From Sabethes cyaneus (taxonomy: Eukaryota; Arthropoda; Insecta; Diptera; Culicidae), in assembly GCF_943734655.1 (NCBI RefSeq), contig NC_071355.1, forward strand, positions 226,863,027 to 226,927,026: a stretch of DNA of 64,000 nucleotides, given 5' to 3'. Below the pieces are notes generated by a model, which was not told the DNA's origin, ran no database searches, and worked only from the letters and a program-made list of their open reading frames with translations. How positions within the stretch are numbered: the first letter of the stretch is position 1; every line of letters starts with the position of its first letter. Shown here piece by piece: positions 24,985-34,842 of the stretch. Both the position numbers and the translations under genes were made by a program.

Positions 24985-26873
24985 AGGGTTACATTTACAG
25001 TCTGCTCTTTAACTACAGTCTGATAAATGTGTACGCACCGATGAACGACAAACCCGATGAAGTAGGAGAAGTTCTAGGATCTTCTCGAAAGGACATATGG
25101 AGAGTGCCCAGGACATGACATAAAGATAGGTTTGGACGCCAAGAGTTCTTTCGTCCCGTTATTGGTAGAGGAAGCCTCCATTCTACCAAGGTGAGTCTTG
25201 ACTAACCTTGCATCCTACTACAAACGACAGTGGTCTGAGGCTAATCAACTTCGCTGTAGTCAGAGGAATGGCTATCTGTAGCACCTATTTTGCACGATAA
25301 AACATTCGGAAGCACAACTAAAAACGCCCTAATGGAAAGATCTGCTCTCAGATCGACCACGTTCTGGTTGATGACCGGCAGTTTTCTGATCCAAACGTCC
25401 GGAGACCAAACGTCGACTCGGACCACTATCTCGTAGTAAGCAAGATCCTCACCCGGTTGTCCAACGTATTCAAATTGAAACCAACGTGAAAGACACGACT
25501 GAACATTTGGCGGTTATCAGCGGAAGGAGTTCCTGCAGAGTACTCTTGGAAGACTGATGAGCGGATCGGTCAACAACTTGGAGAGAACCTGAACGACCAG
25601 TGGAGGCACATCTACGAGTTGTGGACCACGACACGATCAGTACTACAATGCGAGAAGTGATGGGTACCATTGCTGCAGTCACTTCCAGTGAGTGGTTTGA
25701 CGCAGAGTGCCAACGAGTGACTGATGAGAAGAATCGAGCCAAAAATCACATATTGGCTATAACTGTGACACTCCAGAGCAGAGTGAGATATCGAGATGCT
25801 AGAACTGCCGAAAAGAGACTTCACCGTCGTAAAAAAGCCAGCACTGGGATCGCGTTCTTGCGGAGAATTGCTTCGAGAGGCACGATACGAGAAGCTTCTT
25901 TAATACGATCAACGGAATCAAAAACCGGACCGCACTATCTTTTGTTATATGCAATGACAAGGAGGAGACCCTGATTACCGAAAGATCGAAGGTGGCTAGG
26001 CGTTGGAAACAATATTTCGATGCATTGTTGAATGGGGAACAAGATGGAGCGGTCAACAGAAACAGGATAACGATTGCGGATGATGAACAAGCTGAGGATA
26101 CACCAACTTTAAACGAGGTTAGAAAAGCAGCGAGAGAATTGAAAAACGGCAATACAGCTGAAAGGGACGATATCCCCGCCGAACTTTTGGAAGTCGGAAG
26201 CGAACGGATGTATTATGCAATCCATCATGTTATACTAAGGATGTGGTCTGAGGAGGAACTATCTACGAACTGGTTGGAAGGTCTTAAATGCCCTATTTAC
26301 GAAAAGGGTAATCGACTCAAATGCAGCAATTATCGAAGCATTACTCTCCTCAATTCTGCATACAAAATTCTCTCCAGCATCCTGTTTCTCAAACTGATCC
26401 CGTTACAAGCAACCTTCGTTAGCGAATACCAGTGCAGCTATCGAGAGGGACGTTCCACGACGGACCAAATGTTCACCTTGCGACAGATCCCCGATAAATT
26501 CCGGGAATTCAACTTGCAGACTCACCATTTTTTTATAGACTTCAAGGCGGCGTACGATTCAGTTAAACGAAATGAGCTGTGGCAGATAATGCTTGAACAT
26601 GGTTTTCCAACAAAATTGAGGCTGATACGCGCTACCCTTGATGGATTAAAATCGGACTACCGAATTTGCTGTACAACATTGCATTGGCAAGTGCTATTCG
26701 AAATGCAGGTGTGCGGAGAAGCGGTACCATAACCACGAAATCTCGTATGCTCCTAGAGTTTGCGGACGACATCGATATCATCGATGTTAACCGTAGAGCT
26801 ATGGAAAAGGCGTACACGCATCTTAAAGGAAGCTGCGAGAATAGAGCTTAACATAAATTCTATCAAAACAAAG
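24985..26873 (+). pseudogene. LINE ORF2 remnant (family B), 5' and central part
   Basis: Begins in the endonuclease domain (SLINVYAPMNDKPDEVGEV) and contains SDHYLV-like sequence near 25,420, the linker (SSEWFDAECQRVTDEKNRAK, then SRVRYRDARTAEKRLHRRKK) and a 246-residue open RT stretch (25,992-26,732). That stretch has KNGNTAERDDIPAELL, CPIYEKGNRLKCSNYRSITL, HHFFIDFKAAYDSVKRNELW and HGFPTKLRLIRATL. Around 26,650 a small deletion joins GLKSDY to LLYNIALASAIRNAG. The FADDIDII catalytic motif follows at about 26,757. It is cut at 26,874 by a TA-flanked MITE and resumes at 27,296. Frameshifts at about 25,050-25,600 and 26,640 inactivate it. Confidence 0.88.
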
Positions 26874-26875
26874 TA

Positions 26876-27293
26876 GGGTAGACGCTCCATTGATCGTGCA
26901 GCTAAGCACAATGTAACTTCTTTTTTCTTGTTCGTTGACGTATATGCTTCAATGAATGGGGGAATGCTTGTGGGATATTAATTTATCAAACACAAGGCAT
27001 TTGTCACAAGGCATTCGGTGTACAAGAAGCTTAATAATGAAAAAAAAAAGAATTTTCCGATGCAATTATATTGTGCCAATAGTTGCGCTAGTATTACCTT
27101 AATTGATATTGGCGTTCCTTAATTGTGTTATTCCATATACTTGCTAGGTTGCTACGTGAAAAAACTTTGTAGCGCAACTATAGAAATGAGCGTCTTCCAG
27201 CGTTCTTCAAAATGCTACGGTGACGAAAATATGCATTAATAATGAATAGCAGCGCAACTATTGGAGCTACCACAACTATTGGATCAACCACCC
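26876..27293. mobile_element. TA-flanked MITE inside a LINE
   Basis: Ends: left GGGTAGACGCTCCATTGATC, right end as reverse complement GGGTGGTTGATCCAATAGTT. They are imperfect TIRs flanked by TA at 26,874-26,875 and 27,294-27,295. Taking out the element and one TA rejoins the LINE frame exactly as K-T-K-Y-M-V-A-G, a conserved run in this RT family. Internal copies of AGCGCAACTAT / ATAGTTGCGC occur near 27,080, 27,173 and 27,252. No coding capacity. Confidence 0.85.
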
Positions 27294-27295
27294 TA

Positions 27296-27540
27296 TATGG
27301 TGGCCGGTATAGAGCGTGCTAGCCATTCGTGTATTGGACCTGCGGTGGTAATAGATGGAGATGCTTTTGAAGTGGTTGAAGATTTTTTTTACCTTGGTAG
27401 GGAACGTAAGTGATATGTGACAACGACGTAAGCAGTGAAGTAAAAAGGCGGATATCGGCTACCAACAAGGCCTTCTACGGCGTACGAATAGGTAGACTAG
27501 AGTAACAGAAACTAGATGTGAGATTATCCAATATAGGGTG
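27296..27540 (+). pseudogene. LINE ORF2 remnant (family B), 3' continuation
   Basis: Continues 24,985-26,873 after the MITE: YMVAG, then VVIDGDAFEVVEDFFYLG and SSEVKRRISATNKAFYGVR, which parallel IDGDExEVVDEFIYLGS and SKEIQRRIQAGNR of family A. Ends without a recognisable 3' tail. Confidence 0.8.
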
Positions 27541-27614
27541 ACGCGTGCTGGTAGTTTAACTGTCAAAACCCTTGGGCACAAACCGGGTTAGAGTCCCCCT
27601 CAGCAATTGAACTA

Positions 27615-27705
27615 CACAATATACTTTTGGCCGCACGTCGAAGTTTCGCAGTTCCATCCAGTCTACCATTCTTCCCACCAAACGCTCCTTCACTTTAATA
27701 AAAAA
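27615..27705 (-). pseudogene. Tc1-like fragment related to 10,318-10,410
   Basis: Nucleotide similarity to 10,318-10,410 over about 90 bp (CATTCTT...ACCAAA and TTTTGGCC blocks). In that copy the region lies just after the PELRPIEKYW motif, so this is a short piece of the same transposase family. Confidence 0.65.
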
Positions 27706-27984
27706 GGAAAATTGTACCGGAATAGAATGAACTAACTGTATGCAAAGAGATCTGAAAATATTTATTCAAAATTTGAAATCTAGTCGTGAAAAACATATTC
27801 GTTGTAAAATTATCCTTACGAATTGCACTTCCAGTAGTTTTTTTATGTGTGAACCTGTGTTGAACTGTAGTTCTAAATGATGTTTCAAATTCTATTTTAT
27901 GGAGTTGAAATTTGTATAAAATTTATTATTGCATACGTTCGTTATATTTTACCAAATTTTGATGTATGTAAACCATTAATCTAT

Positions 27985-28130
27985 ATGGGTATGAAATGGG
28001 AAAGACTACTGAGAAGAAGCGTCGGCCATCCCAAGTCCCTACCTAGCGCCTCCACGTAACCATACCCGGTAATGCTCGAAAATGAGTAGCTAAGCTAGGA
28101 GGCGTGCTGCTGAGGTAAGTGTATCCGAAA
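27985..28130 (-). repeat. Dispersed short repeat, copy 3 (inverted)
   Basis: The reverse complement shares CGCCTCCTAGCTTAGCTACT, ATTACCGGGTATGG, GGAGGCGCTAGGTAGG and CCCATTTC with the copies at 31,557-31,757 and 59,756-59,961. It looks like a short retroposon or MITE family; see the findings. Confidence 0.75.
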
Positions 28131-28159
28131 TCCTTAAAATTTAATTCTTATCTCCCTTC

Positions 28160-28243
28160 ATAAAATACATAGTAGAATTTAACCGGAAAACGTTTCGACA
28201 TCTCTTTCTTCAATTATTCTTAAATTCTACTAAGATGCACAAC
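28160..28243 (-). repeat. Dispersed repeat copy (CTTAGTAGAAT family)
   Basis: Inverted relative of 22,610-22,700 and 34,018-34,230: TACATAGTAGAATTTAA at one end and AAATTCTACTAAGATGCAC at the other. Confidence 0.6.
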
Positions 28244-30224
28244 AAATTTAATGCAAATTGTACGATTCTAATGGACGTAATTAATTTCAAAGTAAATTTC
28301 CTCAGCAACAAAAGAAAACTATAATCCGAGAATAGTTTTCCACAGTATGTTCAATGCAGGGGTAAAACTGGAAAAATTAGAAAAACTAAGTTCTACCCAA
28401 TGCAAAATTTGAAAAAAAAATTTTTCGTCAATTGCTGGCTCTTTTGACGATGAAACATTCCTGATAGCGTTTTTTTCGTTTCTGAGTTATAGCTGAAATT
28501 GAAAATATATCGTTTGGTTAAATCACCAAAACAGAGATATAATATGATTTCTTAAATAGTTTCAATAAATATGTGGATGTACACTCGAATATATTAACCA
28601 ATAACGTAGAGCACACACAAAATTTTAGTCGATTATGCTTCTCTTAAAAATATTATTGAGGTTTATGGTCATTTGGTGTTTTGTGAAGTAAGGGATAGAT
28701 ATTACCCTCACTCTTATTTCTATCTAGAGCTTCGCTAGTTGAGGAAACATGTGTTAAATATCATGCTAAAATTGCTCCGCCATCAAATATCATTTTTCCT
28801 GCCGAAAAACTTTCCTGTAGCCTAGGAAAGCACTAAATACCACTTATTATAAATGCCGAAGCCAATGTAATATGCAACGTTAATTATGAGTACACACTGA
28901 TGTATAAAGCGTGTGCTTTCCCGCAGTCCTGCGTCACACAACCATCTATTTTACATTAGTAAAGCTTTGTTCTACAGCTTGTAATAGAAGAGCACGCAAC
29001 GGAATTTATATGTAGAAAGGGCATTATATTTTTCCAACCCACTGCAGGAAATTATCCCACTGTTCATCAACACCGTACGATGTAACTTCAAAATAAACCC
29101 TGCTGAATCCAAAAACTAAGGGAATTCTGTTCTCTCCATGCGCTCGCCGCATGGTTGAGATGAGAAAAATATATGATATTCAACTAGCCGCTTTCCTACA
29201 TGCGGTGCAACTTTTTCCCTTCTCGAAAGTGACATTTTTCTTCCAATTGTGCCTTTATGCTGTAACAAAACCAACGATGTGTAAATGCAACACTTTCCAA
29301 CTACATTTAGTAAAGTATAGCACTCCTCCTTTGACTCGCAAATGAGGAGTTCCATTATTATGTAAATAAGAATCGTTCAATTATCATGGAGTACATATCG
29401 TTTAAACTGAAACAATAAATAGATAAATAAATACTAGGAAAAAGTTATCTTATCGATGCACCGTTTCAACCCGGGTTGTACCAAACACCTAAAATGTACA
29501 TCGCAACCCGAAACCTCCGAGAGAGCGGAAATTTATTCCATCCATCTCCATCCTTTCTTTTTCCCGTGTAACGTAGTAAACATAATAGAATAAAACTTTT
29601 TTAACCGACGTGAAGCCCTTCGAAAAATGTATCCATCCATATGCTTAACTGCGGGAAAATGTGTCTGTGTCTATGTACGTAAACTGCTGCCGTTGTTTCC
29701 GAGCACCACCACCGCAGGGATGAAGGTGCAGTGTATGAGGTTCGTGCGAGGCAGATTTTCAGAGGAAATAATAAAATTTTCGATAGTGTTTTAAATATTA
29801 CTCCACTCGGTCACCGTGCCCTCCCGTGTCGTTTTTCCCTTTACAAAGGACCTTTTCGAGCGCAACGCTGCCGTAAAGTTGGACATTGGCTTTCAAACCA
29901 CACCAGTATTTAAGCGTAATAATACGTGTATTGTTTTATTATAATGATAAATTGCCATTTATTACAAATTGTTCCCGCTGCCATAGTCACCACTTTGAAA
30001 TAGTTTGCGGTTAGAAGTTTTCAGCGATTTAAAATACCGGCGAACCATAATCATGTCATACCACAATAATTAATATTTTTTAGCTTACAGAGCAAGAGGA
30101 CTTATCAGTAACTTTTAATTTTATGGCTTCTAAAGAGGACCAGTATAGAATCCACGTTTAACACATCAGATAACAATACGTAATTATTGTAATGCATCAA
30201 AATTTCTGCAAAACATCAGAGAAG
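28244..30224. other. Spacer without recognised gene
   Basis: No domain or splice-supported exon seen. Frames at 29,116-29,355 and 29,151-29,345 overlap on opposite strands and have no family motif. AT-rich throughout. Confidence 0.45.
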
Positions 30225-30640
30225 TGTTCATTTCTCCAGGTTTGAATAGGTCATAGTACATCAAACCCTTCTGATCCCACCAAACATAAAGCGTAGTCTT
30301 TCGTCCACAGCGATTTGTTCGTACAACTGGTGATGGTTGCCCTGAATTTTGATCCCTGAACTCAAAAAGCTCAAGATCTCTGATCTTCGGATGGCTTTTT
30401 GAGTCACATTCAATTGATCCGCGATTTGTTGTTGCATTTGAGTGTTATAGTTCACTGTCTTCGAACCTTTTAACCACTCAAGGCACAGCGGTTTTCCAAA
30501 AGAATGTTCCCAGCAAGTTTCGATAAGCATTCGATGCGATTCTGACAGATACTGCGATTCTGTACTTTCCAGGCATAAAAGTCTCAGAGTCAATGTAGCA
30601 AAAACTAAGTCTATGGTAGTGAACACTGACAATCACACCA
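30225..30640 (-). pseudogene. Mariner-like transposase remnant, internally deleted
   Basis: The minus strand reads SESHRMLIETCWEHS (mariner N-terminal ESHRML motif), QIADQLNVTQKAIRRSE (second helix-turn-helix) and, after a deletion that removes most of the catalytic core, GRKTTLYVWWDQKGLMYYDL then FKPGE (mariner VWWDxxGxxYYELLKPGE, the second catalytic Asp region). The WVPHEL linker and first Asp are missing and the C-terminal D34D part is absent. Mariner identity is from motif recall, not a search. Confidence 0.82.
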
Positions 30641-30769
30641 ACTTCACAGTAGCAGAACAACAAGTTGAGTAGGTGGACGCCTTTCAATATCTTAGTAGCC
30701 GGACAGCGCCCGATGGTGGTGGCACCAAGCCTTACACACCTTTTCTGTGTTTCAAACGGATGTTTATTT

Positions 30770-31556
30770 CGTTCGACTTGTTTCGAACGAATTATTTTGC
30801 TCATTTGAATGAACGAAGAATACCATCAACTTTCGTTCGAAAGACTAATCCGTTCGAAATACAAAATAGGCGTGTTTTATAGCCACACGGATCAGAAAAG
30901 TCAGGGTTGCCTTTGCAAGCCTGCGAAACATTTTAATATATGAATATGAATATATTGTACTACCACCTGCCTTAGCTGAACATCCGTTCATAGCAATGAG
31001 CATATCATGTCAAAAAAAATTGTACATATTCAACGATTGGTCATGCTTCCCAACTCTTGTATGAAGGGCCAAAAGAAAATTGGTCGATAAGCAACATCAC
31101 TTACACGTACCAGGGATTTAGAGAATCTCCTTCCAAGGGCTAAGTCGCCTGTGTCAATCGTTGAATAAACCGCTGTAATGCAGAATGACTCCAGCAGGTG
31201 GGGAGAAGAGCCCGCTCATTATCCACGGTGTGTTGTTAATCGGGCCAAGATTAACCCTAGAAAGTTAACTGTTTCACTCTCCCTAGGCACATCGCTGCTC
31301 TGATGGTCCCTCTCTCTTCTCGATTCTAGTTTATTTATGAAATGTGGTATATATGGGCAAAAATAGAACAATCTCACCAGCAGTCCCTCGAATGGAATAG
31401 ACTTACGTCCTTTGAGTTTCCATAAGTGCTTCTAATAATTAATTTAATTTTTTCTTCTGGTATCCATGTGCAGTATTAACACTCGTATTAGCCAAAGTTT
31501 TCACTTTGAGGTGCTTCATAAGCTAAAACGAAGAAAATAATTAAAATAACTTATAT
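30770..31556. other. Spacer
   Basis: No coding similarity. 31,465-31,556 shows weak similarity (GCTAAAACGAA, AAAATAACTTATATT) to the 90 bp preceding the repeat copy at 59,756, so the dispersed repeat may extend this far. Confidence 0.45.
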
Positions 31557-31757
31557 TATGCTTACCTATTACCAAGGTCGTGTGGCTCCGCCGTCTGCCC
31601 AAAACCGCTGTTTTGAAATCAGGCAGCCGGGATCCACCCAGTATCACACCTCCTAGCTTGGCTACTCAATAGAGCATTATCGGGTATGGCCACGTGGGGG
31701 CGCTAGGTAGGGGTAGCTAGAGCTATATTGGACGCTCCTTATTTGCCTTCCCCATTT
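31557..31757 (+). repeat. Dispersed short repeat, copy 1
   Basis: Starts near GCTTACCTATTACCAAGG and carries CACACCTCCTAGCTTGGCTA, TATCGGGTATGGCCACGTGG, GGCGCTAGGTAGG and TTGCCTTCCCCATTTC. It is clearly homologous to 59,756-59,961. The TGGCTCCGCC stretch faintly resembles a tRNA A box, but no convincing B box follows, so a SINE label is only tentative. Confidence 0.75.
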
Positions 31758-31789
31758 CATCCCCTGCAAGTCTGCGAAACATTTGGCGC

Positions 31790-32175
31790 TCAAACTAGAT
31801 CACTCTACGTACGAAAACCAGAATTTTCCAGTCAATCGTTAAATCTGTACTGCTGTATTCCTGTGAAACATGGTGCGTCTCAGTGGAGACAACGCAAAAA
31901 CTGCAGGTATTTATTCATCGCTATCTGTGATACATTATTCATGCCTGGCGGCCTGACAACTGGATATCCAATGAGGAACTTTGTCGTTGATGTCAACAAC
32001 GGCCGATAGCAACAGAAATTCGTGAACGTACGTGGAAGTGGACCGGACACTTGAGGAAAGGTGCGAACGAGATCTGCAGAAAAGCACTCAACTGGAATCC
32101 GCAAGGACGGCGTAGGAGTGACAGAATCAGAGGTTTTGTGGCGATGCAGCTTAACCAACGACATACGGGTTGTTG
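31790..32175 (+). pseudogene. LINE ORF2 C-terminal fragment (family C)
   Basis: Spread over shifted plus-strand frames: IVKSVLLYSCETWCVSVETT, QKLQVFIHRYL, HAWRPDNWISNEELCR, QQRPIATEIRERTWKWTGHL and RKGANEICRKALNWNPQGRR. These are the C-terminal motifs after the RT domain in RTE-like LINEs, and they differ from the FGGVQ family here. Stops interrupt the frame. It runs convergently into the fragment at 32,250-33,400. Confidence 0.8.
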
Positions 32176-32249
32176 ACGAGAACCTGTTCTGCTTACTAAC
32201 TTAAGTGGCTTGCCCATCTAAGACAAAGCATGTTGAACAAGGCTTCTCT

Positions 32250-33400
32250 AGCTAACTCAGTTGTGGGCCACCGCTCTCCCATTCCTCGGACACCGAGTAC
32301 TCCACACCAGATCTGGCTCCACCTGGTCTAACCATCTTGCTCGCTGCGCTCCTGATCGTCTTGTTCCTACCGGATTTTAGACAAACACCATCTTTGCAGT
32401 TTAGTTGTCCGGCATTCTTGCAACATGCCCTGCCCATCGTATACGTCCAGCTTCAGCCACCTTTTGGATACTGGGTTCGCAATCAAGCTGTGCGAGTTCA
32501 TGATTCATCCTCCGCTTCCACACTCCGTTCTCCTGTACGCCGCCGAAGATCGCTCTTAACACTCGGCTTTCGAAAACTCCGAGCACACGCAGGTCCTCCT
32601 CGAGCATTGTCTATGTTTCATGCCCGTAGAGAACAACCGATCTAATAAGCGACTTGTACTTGTACGGGGGCTTAATCTTCTCGACCAGAATTGCTTTGAA
32701 GACCATAGTAAGCACGACATTCGCTGATAAAACACCTCCGAATCCTACGGCTAGTACCATTGTCCAATGTTACCAGTGAGCCAAGGTAGACAATATAACA
32801 CTGCTCAAACGGCGTCGATCGGCCTCAGTTCCGCTGGCCACCATGTACTTTGTTTTAGATGTATTTACCTTTAACCCCATCTTTTCTGCTTCGTACTTTA
32901 ATCTGGTGTGTTGTTCAGCCACCACCACAGATGTTCTGCCGATAATATTCATGTCATCAAGCAGACGAATTGACTAGATTTGTTGAAATCGTTCCCCGTG
33001 TGTTGATATCCGCTCGGTTCATAACACATTGTAGCACTCTGTATGATTCAAATGAACTTGACAATACACCCGAGGTCCAAACACAGCACTGTCCATCGTA
33101 GATTTAATCGATTTGATGTGCTTCCTGGGGAAGCTGTTCTCGTCCATGTTTTTCCATAACATAGTAAATACTTGATCTGTTGTACCGACCTTCACCGAAG
33201 CCGGCTTAATAGGTTCCTCAAATCTGTTCGCAGTTGGTGATAGTCAGCGAAAAATGATTTAGGGCAGCATTTTGTAGGCGGCATTGAGAACGGTGATCGC
33301 TCGATAGTTCTCACAATCCAACCCTGTAGATCTAGCAGATAACCCCAGAGGTGACAGGCAAAAGCCGCGGAAGGTAACAATCAGCAGTGGAGATCTCTGA
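32250..33400 (-). pseudogene. LINE ORF2 remnant, RT to C-terminus (family B-like)
   Basis: From high to low coordinates the minus strand gives: NYRAITVLNAAYKMLP (near 33,300), KPASVKVGTTDQVFTMLW, DDMNIIGRTSVVVAEQHTRL (catalytic ADD region, first residues lost), KYEAEKMGLKVNTSKTKYMV, SLIRSVVLYGHET, LGVFESRVLRAIFGGVQENG, VWKRRMNHEL and RIRWAGHVARMPDN. The order is right but frames shift often. Confidence 0.82.
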
Positions 33401-33785
33401 TTTCATCCCTTTGTTCTGCCGGACATGGACACATTAGTAAGTAAGTTAAATGGATAAAAGTGGACATGTTCAATGCTCTTAATGTCTATTCCTGCAACTC
33501 TACTGGACATTATACGTTTGATTGTTGCTTCAGTTTCAGCAAACGACTCGACGGTGCGTTGAAGACACGTTTGATGCCACGTATTCTGAGTATTCATGCG
33601 GCAGTTCCTCTAGCCAATTGAGCCAGCTTGCCCAGCTGAGCAAGGCTTAAAGCGTTCCGTTTTGCAATTCGTGACTGTGTTTTCATGCTAAAGGTCTTTG
33701 CCAAAAATCCAAATCGATTCGTTTCTTAATTTTCTGGTTCTCAGGTACGGTGGTACACTGATGATTTGTTTATTTGTTTATTTGT

Positions 33786-33990
33786 TATGATACGACGTAC
33801 AAACTAGTGGAAAGACTCCAGTTTATCTGGATATATTGGATTAATAAACGATCTGTCGGCAATCAAATCATCCGTACAAACGTTAACGGAGACTGACAAT
33901 TTGTTTGCCAATTTTTGTGTGGCAGAGGACGAGAAGCGCACTTCGTATTTGACCACTCCTCCGAGAGAAACGCTGTTTGAACAGCCCCTA
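33786..33990 (-). pseudogene. Degraded copy of an SLC5 transporter exon
   Basis: The minus strand reads KLSVSVNVCTDDLIADRSFI then NPIYPDK. The functional exon about 1.2 kb away (35,090-35,220) reads KLPVSVDGCPDDLIANSTII then NPIYPDE. Nucleotide blocks such as GGAAAGACTCC and ATATATCGGATTTATAA / ATATATTGGATTAATAA align directly. There is a duplication-like insertion near 33,902-33,913 (AAATTGGCAAAC) and a one-base insertion creating TAG after the SFH-equivalent. Upstream residues (GGVVKYEVRFSSSA) align loosely with SGWISLGAQFASANGA. It is the relic of a tandem paralogue or a local duplication. Confidence 0.85.
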
Positions 33991-34017
33991 AGCTAGGGCA
34001 AAACTACCGAGTCCTTG

Positions 34018-34230
34018 ACTGAAGTTTTTGGAGCGTCTTAGTAGAATACGAAACCTGAAAATTGTTTAATTTCAGAAAAACTATTTCAATTTAATTCTAC
34101 TATCTATATTTATTCGCGACAGATACGTATTTCGTCTACGACTTGCAGGATTCAGTGTCTGTTTTAGAACTTCGAAGTTAGTAGAATTTCATTGAAATAG
34201 TTTTCTTTTTATTTAATTTCAGGGTCTGAG
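34018..34230 (+). repeat. Dispersed repeat copy (GCGTCTTAGTAGAAT family)
   Basis: ACTGAAGTTTTTGGAGCGTC onward matches 22,610. Internally it contains further TAGTAGAAT / ATTCTACTA words in both orientations and TTTCATTGAAATAG / CTATTTCAAT inverted segments, suggesting a small foldback element. It borders the transporter pseudo-exon. Confidence 0.65.
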
Positions 34231-34842
34231 TCCTTCCTATTCCCATGTTAAGTTTAACGCCAACAGTATTCTGCTTATGAAAATCTATTTTATCTATTAT
34301 AATTTTGACAGGTACACATTTCATTTAAGCAAGATCAAAGTTGTAAATTTAAAACTAGTGTCATCTTATACAAAAAAACAGAATTTCAAAACACTTTTTA
34401 TGAAAAATCTTTCGTATTGGCATACAAATTCGATAGTAATATCAGAATATAAAAAGAAACTCCTCTTGCGGCCACTAATCCCTAAACAACTCTTTTGATT
34501 GTATCACAGGCAGTTACGCAAAAGTTAGCACATTGCACCTATATTTGGAGTAGTATATTTATAAGACTTAGAGTCACCTACCGCTACAACAACTAATTTG
34601 TACAGTCTAATATGTATATAACTAGCATTCCTCACACTGTTGCAGCTTCCATTAGAGATTGCAAAATTGCATTCACTCGTCAAGAACTAAGTACAATTGC
34701 ATAATTATCATGGCCATTCAATCGAATGTTTCAGGTATGTCGAAACGCATGTTAACATCCTCTTTATATTGATCGTTTGAATTTGGATGACTGAAAAACG
34801 TAATTCACTGGATTAGTATATTTTATGAGACTAACACAAACA
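34231..34842. other. 3' flank of the SLC5 gene
   Basis: AT-rich, with no coding similarity. It presumably holds the 3' untranslated region of the minus-strand transporter, but I could not fix a polyadenylation signal. Confidence 0.4.

Noticed and set aside
24320..25118. Frames of 140 and 145 residues before the LINE
   Set aside because: No motifs; the second one only gains sense where it runs into the LINE endonuclease (INVYAPMNDKPDEV).
31557..31640. tRNA-derived SINE head
   Set aside because: A-box likeness is weak and no B box at the expected spacing; kept only as an unclassified repeat.
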